A DNA stretch of 64,000 nucleotides from Gaiellasilicea sp963794385 (GTDB taxonomy: Bacteria; Actinomycetota; Thermoleophilia; Gaiellales; Gaiellaceae), in NCBI GenBank assembly GCA_963794385.1, contig CAWCDT010000010.1:62001-126000 (forward strand), written 5' to 3'. The translations under genes were made by a program, and so were the position numbers. This document shows positions 15,922 to 25,040 of the stretch, piece after piece; the first letter of the stretch is position 1; each line of letters begins with the position of its first letter. The notes beneath the pieces are model-generated. The model saw nothing but the letters and a program-made list of their open reading frames with translations, was not told the origin of the DNA and ran no database searches.

Positions 15922-16976
15922 CGCTCGCCAAGCACGAGTGGGGCGACGCGGGGCTGCCGGCGCTCGTCTGCCTGCACGGCGTCACGAGCCACGGCCTGCA
16001 CTTCTCCCGGCTGGCGGAACGGCTGGCGGGTCGCTTCCACGTCGTCGCGCTCGACCTGCGCGGGCATGCGGACTCGACGTGGGAGCCGCCGTGGCATCTC
16101 GAGCAGCACGTCGCCGACGTGCTCGAGGCCGCTCCGCAGGAGCGCTGCGCCTGGCTCGGCCACTCGTTCGGAGGCCGGGTCGCCTACGAGTCGGCGGCCG
16201 CCGCGCCGGAGCGCGTGGAGCGGCTCGTGTTGCTCGACCCGGCGATCCGGCTGCCGCCGCACGTCGGCCTCGCATCCGCCGAGAACGCGCGGGCAGACCG
16301 GTCGTACTCGTCCTTTTCGGAAGGCATCGACCGCCGCTATCAGGAGAGCGTGCTCACGACCGCCCCGCGCGAGCTCGTCGAGGAGTCACTGCGCGGGCAC
16401 CTGATCGCGGACGGCGACGGCCGATTCCGCTACCGCTACTCGCAGAGCGCCGTCGTCGCCGCCTACGGCGAGATGACGCGTGAGCAGCCGCCCTTCGAGC
16501 GCGTCCGGATTCCGACGCTGCTGGTGCTCGGCGAGACGTCCTACCTCCCGTACGACCACCTGCTGCCCGAGCACGCCGGGGCGCTCGGCGACCTGCTCGA
16601 GGTCGCCCGCATCCCGGCCGGGCACACCGTCCTCTGGGACGCGCTCGACGACACCGTGGCCGCCGTCGAGCGCTTTCTCGAGCTAGGCGGCGGCTCGCTC
16701 GCGAGCCTCGACCGCCGCGGCGAGTGCGTCGACGACGGTCCGAAGCTCGTCGAAGCAGCGTCGCGTCGACGCCGTCGGCGAGCCGTTCGTGCGCCTTCGG
16801 CACGGCCACGGTGTCCTCGAGCGTGCGGGCGCCGAGGGCGCCGAGCACCTTTCGTGTCTCGGCCGCCGCCCAGACGCCACCGAACATCCCCGTGCTGGAC
16901 GAGAGCACCGCGACCGGCTTGTTCCGGACCGGCGACTCGGCGAGCGGGCGCGAGACCCAGTCGAGCGCGTTCTTGA
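15918..16976 (+). CDS. Alpha/beta hydrolase; C-terminus probably extended by a frame error
   Basis: The TTG start overlaps the peroxiredoxin stop. The fold is clear: LVCLHGVTSHGLHF (oxyanion loop), DLRGHADST, nucleophile elbow WLGHSFGGRVAYE, TLLVLGETSYLPYDHLL with the likely acid, and the catalytic His in RIPAGHTVLWDA. Homology ends at about 16682 (AVERFLE). The frame then runs on to 16976 across the antisense of the FMN reductase gene. A TAG lies one frame over at 16684, forming a CTAG shared with the reductase stop, so the native protein is probably ~255 residues. Substrate unknown. Confidence 0.82.
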   Translation: MTLAKHEWGDAGLPALVCLHGVTSHGLHFSRLAERLAGRFHVVALDLRGHADSTWEPPWHLEQHVADVLEAAPQERCAWLGHSFGGRVAYESAAAAPERVERLVLLDPAIRLPPHVGLASAENARADRSYSSFSEGIDRRYQESVLTTAPRELVEESLRGHLIADGDGRFRYRYSQSAVVAAYGEMTREQPPFERVRIPTLLVLGETSYLPYDHLLPEHAGALGDLLEVARIPAGHTVLWDALDDTVAAVERFLELGGGSLASLDRRGECVDDGPKLVEAASRRRRRRAVRAPSARPRCPRACGRRGRRAPFVSRPPPRRHRTSPCWTRAPRPACSGPATRRAGARPSRARS

Positions 16977-17235
16977 GCACGCCCGGAATCGACGAGTTGT
17001 ACTCGGGCGTCGCCACGAGCACGGCGTCGGCCTCGTCCAGTGCCTCCCGGAGGCGGTCGACCGCGGCCGGCTGGGCGCCCGGGAAGTCGTCGTCCGCGTC
17101 GTACGGCGGGATCTCCTTCAGCCCGCCGAAGAGCTCGACGTCCACGCCGTCGGGCGCGACCGCGGCAGCCGCCTGGAGCAGGTCGGTGTTGTGCGAGCCG
17201 GCGCGGAGGCTGCCGCTGATCGCGAGGATCTTCAT
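16683..17235 (-). CDS. NAD(P)H-dependent FMN reductase, frameshifted near the C-terminus
   Basis: From ATG at 17235: ILAISGSLRAGSHNTDLL (FMN phosphate loop), YDADDDFPGAQP, ATPEYNSSIPGVLKNALDW (signature binding the isoalloxazine ring) and SSSTGMFGGVWA. Near 16755 the frame breaks after LADGVDATL and resumes as FDELRTVVDALAAAVEARE, the normal last helix, ending at 16683. The joined protein is ~183 residues, right for the ArsH/SsuE-like flavodoxin-fold reductases. It supplies reduced flavin or reduces quinones or azo compounds; the substrate is unknown. It lies in the frameshift-dense stretch. Confidence 0.82.
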
Positions 17236-17238
17236 GCG

Positions 17239-17778
17239 CTACGCTTGCACCAGCTCGAGGTTGGCGGTGATGACGACGTCGTCGTCGAGCATCGAGCCGC
17301 CGCCCGGCAGGTCGGCGTTCCAGCTGACGCCGAAGTCGTGGCGGTTGACCGTGGTCTCGAGGTCGAGCCCGATCCGCTCGTTCCCGTAGCCGTCCGGTGA
17401 CCGGGCCGGAGACCGTGCCGGCCGAGCTCGACCGCGGCGCCGACGCCCTTGATCGTCAGCTCGCCTGCGATCGAAACGCGCTCGCCGTCCCGCTCGATCG
17501 AGTGCGAGACGAAGCGCAGCTCGGGGAACTGCTCGGCGTCGAAGAAGTCGGGGCTCTGGAGGTGGCCGGCGAGGGTCTCGTCGTCGACCTTGATGCTCGC
17601 GACCTTCGCGGTGCCCTCGAGACGGCCGTCCGCGAGCGTGGCGTCGAACTCCTCGAACGTACCGCGGAAGGTCATGACGGTGTTGTGCTTGACGGCGAAG
17701 CCGATGCTCGAGTGAATCGGGTCGACCCGCCACGTGCCGACCGGAATCTGCGTGCTGGTCTGCTGCTGTCGTGCTCAT
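17239..17778 (-). CDS. YceI-family lipocalin-like protein, two frameshifts
   Basis: The ATG at 17778 follows a GGGGAG site. After about six codons the frame slips (~17761) and then reads PVGTWRVDPIHSSIGFAVKH, MTFRGTFEEFDATL, LAGHLQSPDFFDAEQFPELR and SIAGELTIKGV, which are standard YceI strands. A second slip near 17410 leads to ETTVNRHDFGVSWNADLPGG and VVITANLELVQA at the end. The restored protein is ~178 residues. YceI proteins bind polyisoprenoid or amide lipids; no signal peptide is evident, so this one is probably cytoplasmic. The divergent MarR-like regulator very likely controls it. Confidence 0.82.
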   Translation of the reverse strand: MSTTAADQHADSGRHVAGRPDSLEHRLRRQAQHRHDLPRYVRGVRRHARGRPSRGHREGREHQGRRRDPRRPPPEPRLLRRRAVPRAALRLALDRAGRRARFDRRRADDQGRRRRGRARPARSPARSPDGYGNERIGLDLETTVNRHDFGVSWNADLPGGGSMLDDDVVITANLELVQA

Positions 17779-17802
17779 TGCTCTCCCCTTGTTCGTGGTG
17801 TA

Positions 17803-17821
17803 TTCTTGAGGGCGCAAGCAA
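17803..17821. promoter_or_regulatory. Candidate MarR operator between yceI and marR
   Basis: The 59-bp divergent spacer contains TTCTTG (17803-17808) opposite CAAGCAA (17815-17821), an imperfect palindrome of the size MarR dimers bind. Its position between both starts fits autoregulation plus control of the YceI gene. Motif assignment is by eye only. Confidence 0.35.
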
Positions 17822-17837
17822 CTGTAGAGGAAAAAGA

Positions 17838-18318
17838 TTGAGTCGTCAAGTAATTAGTGAACGAACCGTCGAGATCGAGACATTCGCCCGCCTGATGCGG
17901 GCGCAGAGCGTCTTGCGGCATGAGCTGGAGGCGGAGGTGCTAACTCCCGCGCGGCCTGACGCTGAACGACTTCGAGGCTCTCTACCACCTCTTCCGCGCT
18001 GACGAGCAGCGGCTGCGGCGGATCGATCTCGTCGAGCTTGCTCATGCTCACGCCGTCCGGCGTGACCCGGCTCCTGGAGGGTCTCCAGGCGGCCGGTCTC
18101 GTCGAGAACAGGCAATGCGACGACGACGCCCGCGTCACCTGGGCGGCGTCTGACCGACGAGGGTCGCTCGACGCTCGAGTGCGTCGGCGTCGAGCACGCC
18201 AAGCTGCTCCGCTCGCTCTTCCGCGGCGCGCTCGAGCGAGGACGAGGTCGCTCAGCTGTCGGAGCTCTTGGGCCGCCTGCCCGGCGTCGACGGCGGCTCC
18301 TGCGTGAGCAACGGCTAA
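17838..18318 (+). pseudogene. MarR-family regulator broken by about four frameshifts
   Basis: A TTG at 17838 begins ETFARLMRAQSVLRHELEAEV. Successive frames then give LTLNDFEALYHLFRADEQRL, MLTPSGVTRLLEGLQAAGLV followed by ENRQCDDDARVTWA (the winged helix-turn-helix and wing), LTDEGRSTLECVGVEHAKLL, and EVAQLSELLGRLPGVDGG up to the stop at 18316-18318. Breaks fall near 17950, 18040, 18150 and 18235. All parts of a ~155-residue MarR protein are present and in order. Real decay with no lost segment would be unusual, so poor sequence quality is the simpler explanation. The stop overlaps the convergent aminotransferase stop. Confidence 0.75.
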
Positions 18319-19668
18319 GTCACGTACTCGTCGGCGATCGCGAGCGCGTCGTCGAGGACGGCCAGGCCCTCGTCGAGCTCCTCGCGGGTGATCGTGAGCG
18401 GCGGGTACGACCATGACCACGTTCCAGTGCGTCATCAGATAGAGCCCCGCCTCGAGTGCCGCCTTCTGCAGCCGCGCCACCGGGGCCGCAGCCTCGCCGC
18501 CGGCGTTGAAGGGGACGAGCATCTCCTTCGTCTCGCGGTTCTTGACGAGCTCGAGCCCCCAGAAGAGACCGAGCCCGCGCACGTCGCCGATCGACGGGTG
18601 CCTCTCCGCGAGAGCGGGTAGCGCCTCGGCGAGGTAGGCGCCCTGCTCGGCCGCGTTCTCGACGATCCCCTCCTCCTGGAAGGCCTCGATCGACGCGACG
18701 GCGGAGGCGCAGGCGAGCGGGTGGCCTGAGTATGTGAGCCCCCCGGCGAGGAAGCGGTCGCGCAACTGCTCGGCGATCGGCTCCGAGACGATCATCGCCC
18801 CGAGCGGGACGTAGCCCGAGTTGATCCCCTTCGCGACGGTGAGGATGTCGGGCACGACGTCCCAGTGCTCGCAGGCGAACCACTTGCCGGTGCGGCCGAA
18901 GCCGGCCATCACCTCGTCGCAGATGAGCAGGATCCCGTGCCGGTCGCACGTCTCGCGGATCGATTGGAGGTAGCCGTCGGGCGGGACGATCACGCCGTTC
19001 GTGCCGACGACCGTCTCGAGGATGACTGCGGCGACGGTGTGGGCGCCCTCGTACTGGAGGATCTCCTCGAGGTGGGGCGCGCCCGAGCAGACGGGGCACG
19101 GGTCGGGATGGCCGGCCGGACAGCGGTAGCTGTACGGGTCGAGCATCCGGACGACGCCGGGCAGGCCTGGTTCGGCGTGCCAGCGGCGCGGGTCGCCGGT
19201 GAGCGTGATCGCGCCGCCGGTCGCGCCGTGGTACGAACGGTAGCGGGCGATGATCTTGTGGCGGCCCGTGACCCAGCGCGCGACCTTGATCGCGTTCTCG
19301 TTCGCCTCGGCGCCGCCGTTCGTGAAAAACGACATCTTCAGGTTGCCGGGCGTGATCTCCGCCAGCATCCGCCCGAGCGTCGAGCGCGGCTCGGTGGCCA
19401 TCGGCGGGCCGATCGTGCAGAGCTTCTCCGCCTGCTCCTTGATCGCCGCGATCACCTTCGGGTGCCCGTGGCCGATCGAGACGTTGACGAGCTGCGAGGC
19501 GAAGTCGAGGTAGCGCTTGCCCTCGTAGTCCCAGAAGTGACGGCCCTCCGCGCCCGCGACGGGGATCGGGTCGATCGCGCTCTGCACCGACCAGGAGTGG
19601 AGGACGAACTCCTTCGCGTCGGCCTTGACCTGCGCGCCCAGCTGCGGATTCGTCTCGATCGTCGCCAT
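18315..19668 (-). CDS. Class III aminotransferase (omega-amino acid:pyruvate type), frameshifted C-terminus
   Basis: From ATG at 19668: RHFWDYEGKRYLDFASQLV, FFTNGGAEANENAIKVAR (PLP phosphate), YHGATGGAITLTGD, VIVPPDGYLQSIRETCDRHG, LLICDEVMAGFGRTG, and the PLP lysine in LTVAKGINSGYVPLGA. Near 18408 the frame slips; the other frame gives PLTITREELDEGLAVLDDAL and ends at 18315. The total is ~450 residues. The closest family roles are beta-alanine/omega-amino acid:pyruvate, GABA or taurine transamination. With the MmsA-type dehydrogenase and dihydropyrimidinase in this window, beta-alanine or beta-aminoisobutyrate to the semialdehyde is a sensible hypothesis. Confidence 0.88.
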
Positions 19669-19677
19669 GCTCGAAGC

Positions 19678-20854
19678 CTACCCCTCCCGGATCGCGGCTC
19701 CGGTCTCGAGGTCGAAGAAATGGAGCCGGCGCAGGTCGACGGCGACCTCGGCCGGCTCCCCCTCGCGCACCCGCGACTCACGCCCGACGCGGGCGACGAA
19801 CGGCGTGCCCGCGCGCCACTGCGTGCTGCTCGAGCGCGGCGACCGCCTCGGCCGCTTCGACGGCGTCCTTGACGTCCTCGGTGGCGACGTGTGCCGCGTC
19901 GACCGAGAAGTGGAGGAAGATCTCCGCTCCCATGTCCTCGCGCAGCTCGACCGTGACGGGGAGCCGGCTCCCTTCGGGCGCCGTCGAAAGGGCTGCGTCC
20001 TCGAGATCCTCCGGCCTGATCCCCAGCGCGACCTTGCGCCCTTCGTACGGACCGAGACCGCCGCGGCCGTCGAGCGGCAGCGTGTGCGGGCCGAAGCGCA
20101 CCTGTCCCTCTGAGACTTCCGCCTCGACGAGGTTCATCGCGGGAGACCCGATGAACTCGGCGACGAACAGGTTGACCGGCGCGTTGTAGAGGTTCGGCGG
20201 CGTGTCCAACTGCTGGAGCTCGCCCTTGCGCATTACGGCGACCCGGTCGCCGAGAGTCATCGCCTCCGACTGGTCGTGGGTGACGTAGATCGTGGTCACG
20301 CGCAGGTCGCGCTGGATGCGCGCGATCTCGGCGCGCATCTGCACGCGCAGCTTCGCGTCGAGGTTCGAGAGCGGCTCGTCCATCAGGAACGCCCGCGGCT
20401 CGCGCACGATCGCGCGGCCCATCGCCACCCGCTGGCGCTGGCCGCCGGAGAGCGTCCTCGGCTTCTTGACGAGCACGTCGTCGAGCCCGAGCACGGCCGC
20501 CGCCTTGCGCACCCGCCGGTCGCGCTCCGGCTTGTCGATCCCGCGCATCTTGAGCGCGAACGCCATGTTGTCGTAGGCGTTCATGTGCGGGTAGAGGGCG
20601 TAGTTCTGGAAGATCATCGCCACGTCGCGGTCCTTCGGCGGCAGCTCGTTGACCGCCGTGTCGCCGATCCAGATCGTTCCCTCCGTGATCTCCTCGAGGC
20701 CCGCGATCATGCGCAGCGCCGAGGTCTTGCCGCAGCCGGACGGGCCGACGAAGACCATCAGCTCGCCGTCCTCGATCGCGAGGTCGAGCTCGTGGACCGC
20801 GCGCGTACCGTCCGCATAGACCTTCGAGACGTTCTCGAGGGCGATTCGGGCCAC
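19678..20854 (-). CDS. ABC importer ATP-binding protein (CUT1, MalK/UgpC type), frameshifted C-terminus
   Basis: Walker A VGPSGCGKTSAL, Q-loop IFQNYALYPHM, signature LSGGQRQRVAMGRA, Walker B AFLMDEPLSNLDAK and H-loop TIYVTHDQSEAMTL are followed by a TOBE domain (residues ~240-360). Near 19822 one frame ends and the neighbouring one supplies TPFVARVGRESRVREGEPAEV and DLRRLHFFDLETGAAI, the usual MalK tail, to a stop at 19678. I chose GTG 20854 (ARIALENVSKVY); a TTG at 20875 is the alternative. The gene is divergent from its presumed permease genes. Such ATPases energise uptake of sugars, glycerol-phosphate or polyols. Confidence 0.9.
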
Positions 20855-20897
20855 GCCGTCGGGGACATTAACCAAACCGACTCGTTAGGATCGGCAA

Positions 20898-21822
20898 GTG
20901 GAGTCTGTGGCGCCGCGTCCCCGGCGCAGGAGACGCGACCTCCTCGAGGAGCGTCGTTTTCTCGCGCCCGCGTTGATCGCGCCGGCCGTGCTCTTCGTCG
21001 GCCTGCTCGTAGGCGCGCCGCTCGTCCTCTCCGCGTACCTCTCCCTCACCAACGCGACTGCAGGGCTCGCTCAGCGGCGACTTCGTCGGCTTCGAGAACT
21101 ACACCGACCTGTGGTCAGACGAGAACTTCCGCACCGCCTTCCGGAACACGATCGTCTTCACGCTGCTCGCGAACTTGATCGTGGTTGTCGGCGCCGCCAT
21201 CCTCGCGCACTTCCTCGTCCGCGACTTCCCCGGCAAATGGTTCGCCCGCTTCCTGATCCTGCTGCCCTGGGCCGCGCCGGTCGCGCTCTCGACGATCGGG
21301 TTCCTCTGGATCTTCGACTCGCTCTTCTCGATCGTGAACTGGACGCTCGTCCACCTCTCGCTCGTCGACGAGTTCAACCCGCCACAGTGGCTCGGCGAGC
21401 CCAACAAGGCGCTCGCCGCGATCACGACCGTTCACGCCTGGCGGCTGCTGCCGTTCGCGACGGTGATCATGATCGCCGGGCTCGCATCGATCCCGAAGGA
21501 AGTCGACGATGCGGCGAAGGTCGACGGGGCGACGGGCCTCAGAAAGCTCTTCTTCGTGACCCTGCCGCTGCAGCTGCCGATCGCGACGATCGCCGTGCTC
21601 TTCGGGATCGTCTTCACCGCGACGGACATGGCCGTCGTCTACATCCTCACCCGCGGCGGTCCCTTCAACTCGACGCAGATGCTGCCGATGTGGGCCTTCC
21701 AGACGGGGATCCAGGCTGGGTCGCTCGGCCCGGGTGCGGCGATCGCGCTCTTCCTCCTACCCGTGCTGGCGGTCGTGACCGTGCTGATGCTGCTCTTCGC
21801 GCGCCGGGTGGAGGTGACATAA
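20898..21822 (+). CDS. ABC importer permease 1 (MalF/UgpA type), frameshifted
   Basis: GTG start. The N-terminus FLAPALIAPAVLFVGLLVGAP is the first membrane helix; the frame breaks near 21066 (after LSLTNATAG) and resumes as GDFVGFENYTDLW, ENFRTAFRNTIVFTLLANLI. The later part is intact, with ALSTIGFLWIFDSLFSIVNW and the EAA loop GLASIPKEVDDAAKVDGATG that contacts the ATPase. About six membrane helices, ~307 residues when restored. It forms the translocation channel with the next gene, 3 bp downstream. The substrate class is CUT1-like oligosaccharide or polyol; not resolvable further. Confidence 0.87.
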
Positions 21823-21825
21823 CCC

Positions 21826-22665
21826 GTGCCTGCGCGTCGCCGCGACAACCTGATCACATGGCTCGTCGTCGGCCCATTCGCGCTCGTGCTCGCGTTCCCG
21901 TTCTACTGGATGCTTCAGACCTCGCTGAAGACAGAGCTCGACCTCTACAACGTCGAGAACGTCCCCTTCGGCTTCGGCGACGGCTCGCCGACGCTCGACA
22001 ACTACCGCTTCCTCTTCAGCGACACGCAGTACGCGCGCTGGCTCCTGAACACCGTGCTCGTCGGGCTCGCCGTCGTCGCGATCACGCTCCTCGTCGCGAT
22101 GCCGGCGGGGTACGCGCTCGCGCGGCTCTCCGGCCGCTGGGGGCAGAGCCTCGGCGTCGGCATCTTCCTCGTCTATCTCGTGCCGCCCACACTGCTCTTC
22201 CTGCCGCTCTCGCGCGTCGTCGCCGAGGTCGGTTTGCAGGACCGGCTCGCAGCGCTGATCCTCGTCTACCCCGGCTTCACGATCCCGTTCGCGACCTGGC
22301 TCCTGATGGGGTTCTTCAAGTCGATCCCGCGCGAGCTCGAGGACGCCGCGCTCGTCGACGGCGCCTCCCGGCTGCGCACGCTCGTCCGGATCGTTTTCCC
22401 GATCTCCTTGCCGGGCATCCTGACGGTTGTGATCTTCACCTTCTCGCTCTGCGTCAACGAGTTCATCTACGCGCTCGCGTTCATCACCGCCTCGGACTCG
22501 AAGGTGATCTCGACCGGCATCTACACCGAGCTGATTCGCGGCGACGTCTTCTTCTGGGGCGCGCTGATGGCCGCGACCCTGATCCCCGCGATTCCGCTCG
22601 CGCTGCTCTACAACACGTTCCTCGACCGCTTCATCGCCGGATTTACCGGCGGCGCTTTCCGTTGA
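21826..22665 (+). CDS. ABC importer permease 2 (MalG/UgpE type)
   Basis: A 279-residue protein from GTG 21826 with six membrane helices. LAFPFYWMLQTSLKTELDLY is the typical first helix and loop, and MGFFKSIPRELEDAALVDGA is the EAA coupling motif. CVNEFIYALAFI and STGIYTELIRGDVFFWG are MalG-like. It pairs with the upstream permease, with the divergent ATPase, and with the downstream Tat-dependent binding protein. No frameshift here. It ends 32 bp before the binding protein, which has its own strong ribosome binding site. Confidence 0.92.
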   Translation: MPARRRDNLITWLVVGPFALVLAFPFYWMLQTSLKTELDLYNVENVPFGFGDGSPTLDNYRFLFSDTQYARWLLNTVLVGLAVVAITLLVAMPAGYALARLSGRWGQSLGVGIFLVYLVPPTLLFLPLSRVVAEVGLQDRLAALILVYPGFTIPFATWLLMGFFKSIPRELEDAALVDGASRLRTLVRIVFPISLPGILTVVIFTFSLCVNEFIYALAFITASDSKVISTGIYTELIRGDVFFWGALMAATLIPAIPLALLYNTFLDRFIAGFTGGAFR

Positions 22666-22697
22666 CGACAAGTCCGCACCGAGGAAAGGAGATCCAG

Positions 22698-24099
22698 ATG
22701 GCGGACGAGACCACGACCACCCGGAGGCCCGAGGGGGAGGTGGCGGGCGGGCGTACGACTCGGCGGGAGATCCTCAAGAAGGGCGCCGCCGGAACGCTCC
22801 TGGTCGTCTATGGCGGAGCGGTCACGCAAGACCTCCGCCGCCGGGGTACCGAAGTACCGCGGCCGCGAGCTCGCGGGAACGCTCCGGATCATCCAGTGGA
22901 GCCACTTCGTGCCGGCGTACGACAAGTGGTTCGATGACATCTACATCAAGCGCTGGGGGCAGGCGAACGACACCGAGGTGATCGTCGACCACATCAACCA
23001 GGCCGACATCCCGGCGCGCGCGGCGGCCGAGGTCGCCGCCCAGAGCGGCCACGACCTCTTCTTCTTCCTCTCGCCGCCGGCGGCCTACGAGGACCAGGTG
23101 ATCGACCACGCGAACATCGTCCAGGAGGTGACGAAGAAGCGCGGCCGGATGAAACAGGTCGCGTTGAAGGCGACCTACAACGCGAAGACGAAGAAGTACT
23201 TCGCCTTCTCCGACAACTACGTCCCCGACCCGGTCAACTACCGGACCGACCTGTGGGGCGAGGTCGGGCTCCGGCCGGACTCGTGGGACAACGTGCTCAA
23301 GGCGGCGCCGCGGTTGCGGGCGATGGGGAACCCGATCGGCCTCGGGATGTCGAACGAGATCGACTCGAACATGGCCCTGATGGCGATGATGATGACCTTC
23401 GGCTCCTTCATCCAGAACCGGGAGCACCGCGTCGTCCTCAACTCGAAGGCGACGGTCGACGTCCTCACGTTCGCCCGGGACCTGTTCCGGCAGGGGATGT
23501 CGAACGAGATCTTCGCCTGGACCGCCGCCTCGAACAACCAGGCGATGGTCGCAGGCAGGCTCTCGATGGCCATGAACGCGATCTCGATCACGCGCACGGC
23601 CGAGCTGACGAACCCGGACCTCGCGTCGAGGATCTCGTTGCTGCCGATCCCGGAGGGCCCGAACGGCCGGCTCGGGCTCGAGCACGTGATGGGCGCCTAC
23701 GTGATCTGGAAGTTCGCCCGCAACAAGGCGGCGGCGTCGAAGTTCCTGATCGACCTCGAGACGAAGTACATCGGGGCGTTCGAGAACTCGAAGTTCTACA
23801 ACTTCCCGTCCTGGCCGGCCTCAGTGCCGAACATCGCCCGGCGGGTGGCGCGCGACCCGGTGGCGAGGCCGCCCGGGAAGTACCGGGTGCTCGCCGAGAT
23901 CGCCGACAAGTACACCCTCAACCCCGGCTACCCGGGTAACACGACCGCGGCCATCGACGAGATCTTCAACAAGTTCATGATCCCGCAGATGTTCGCGGAG
24001 GTGGCCCAGGGCAAGCGGACGCCGGCGGAGGCGGCGAGGGTCTACGACCGCTCCTTCAAGCGGATCTTCCAGAAGTGGCGGAACCTGGGCAAGGTGTAG
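22698..24099 (+). CDS. ABC extracellular solute-binding protein with Tat signal, frameshifted near N-terminus
   Basis: The ATG at 22698 follows GAAAGGAG. Residues ~18-45 read TTRREILKKGAAGTLLVVYG, a twin-arginine signal. Between 22811 and 22835 the frame slips; the other frame continues VPKYRGRELAGTLRIIQWSH through a complete type I binding protein with AAAEVAAQSGHDLFFFLSPP, YVPDPVNYRTDLWGEV, RLSMAMNAISITRTA and a C-terminal AARVYDRSFKRIFQKW. The joined length is ~466 residues. It captures the substrate outside the membrane for the two permeases. Export through Tat means folding, perhaps with a metal or cofactor, before export. Confidence 0.88.
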
Positions 24100-24112
24100 T
24101 GCCGGGTCGTAG

Positions 24113-24997
24113 GTGAGAGCTGCGCTGATCGCGGAGCTCGGGCGCCCGCCGCAGGTCGGTGAGGCGCCCGAGCCCGCGGGTGAGACACTCGAAGTCCTCG
24201 CCGCACCGGTCAACCCGCTCGATCGTGCGGTCGCGGCGGGCCGCTTCTACGGCGGGCATCCGCCGCTCCCGTACGTACCGGGCTGCGAGTGCGTCGGCCG
24301 GGAGGCGAGCGGCCGGGTCGTCTGGACGTTCGGCGGCGGCCTCGGCCTGGCGCGGAACGGGACGATGGCCGAGCAGGCCCAGCCGGGCGCGGTCGTCGTC
24401 GAGGTGCCTGAGGGAGCCGACCCGGCGCTCGCGGCGGCGCTGGGGATCGCCGGCCTCGCCGGCTGGTTGCCGCTCGCGTGGCGTGCGCCCGTCCGTCCGG
24501 ACGACCGCGTGCTCGTGCTCGGCGCGACCGGAGCGGTCGGACAGGTTGCGGTGCAGGCGGCGAAGCTGCTCGGCGCCGAGCACGTGGTCGCGGCCGGCCG
24601 GGACGAAGCGGGCCTCGCCCGCGCGCGTAAGCTGGGCGCCGACGACGTCGTCGGGCTCGACGGGGACTTCGGTGAGCCGACGTACGTGTTCGATCCGCTC
24701 TGCGGCGAGCCGCTCGAGCGGGCCGTCGAGGCGGCGGCTCCCGGTGCCCGCATCCTCCAGCTTGGCCAGTCGGCGGGGCCCGCGGCCACGCTGACCTCGG
24801 CGGCGATCAGGGGCAAGCAGCTCGACGTCTACGGATTCTCCGACTTCGCAGTGCCGCAGGACGTGTTCGCCGAGCACTACCCCCGGCTCGTCGGCCACGC
24901 GGTGGCCGGTGAAATCAGGCTGGACGTCGAGCAGGTCGCGCTCGACGACGTGGCCTCGGCCTGGGATCGGCCGGGCAAGCTGGTCGTCTGCCCCTAG
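24113..24997 (+). CDS. MDR-superfamily NAD(P)-dependent oxidoreductase (quinone reductase-like)
   Basis: A 294-residue protein with an N-terminal GroES-like domain (AAPVNPLDRAVAAGRFYGG, VPGCECVGREASG) and a Rossmann domain whose nucleotide loop is VLVLGATGAVGQVAVQAAKLLG. The catalytic-zinc and structural-zinc cysteines of alcohol dehydrogenases are not arranged in their usual positions, so a zinc-independent quinone-oxidoreductase/enoyl-reductase type is likely. GTG start, 13 bp after the binding-protein stop and 43 bp before the aldehyde dehydrogenase, suggesting one catabolic operon. The length is a little below the usual 320. Confidence 0.82.
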   Translation: MRAALIAELGRPPQVGEAPEPAGETLEVLAAPVNPLDRAVAAGRFYGGHPPLPYVPGCECVGREASGRVVWTFGGGLGLARNGTMAEQAQPGAVVVEVPEGADPALAAALGIAGLAGWLPLAWRAPVRPDDRVLVLGATGAVGQVAVQAAKLLGAEHVVAAGRDEAGLARARKLGADDVVGLDGDFGEPTYVFDPLCGEPLERAVEAAAPGARILQLGQSAGPAATLTSAAIRGKQLDVYGFSDFAVPQDVFAEHYPRLVGHAVAGEIRLDVEQVALDDVASAWDRPGKLVVCP

Positions 24998-25040
24998 CAG
25001 GCCGCGCTACGCTCCCTAGGACGATTTCGAGGAGGAGAGC

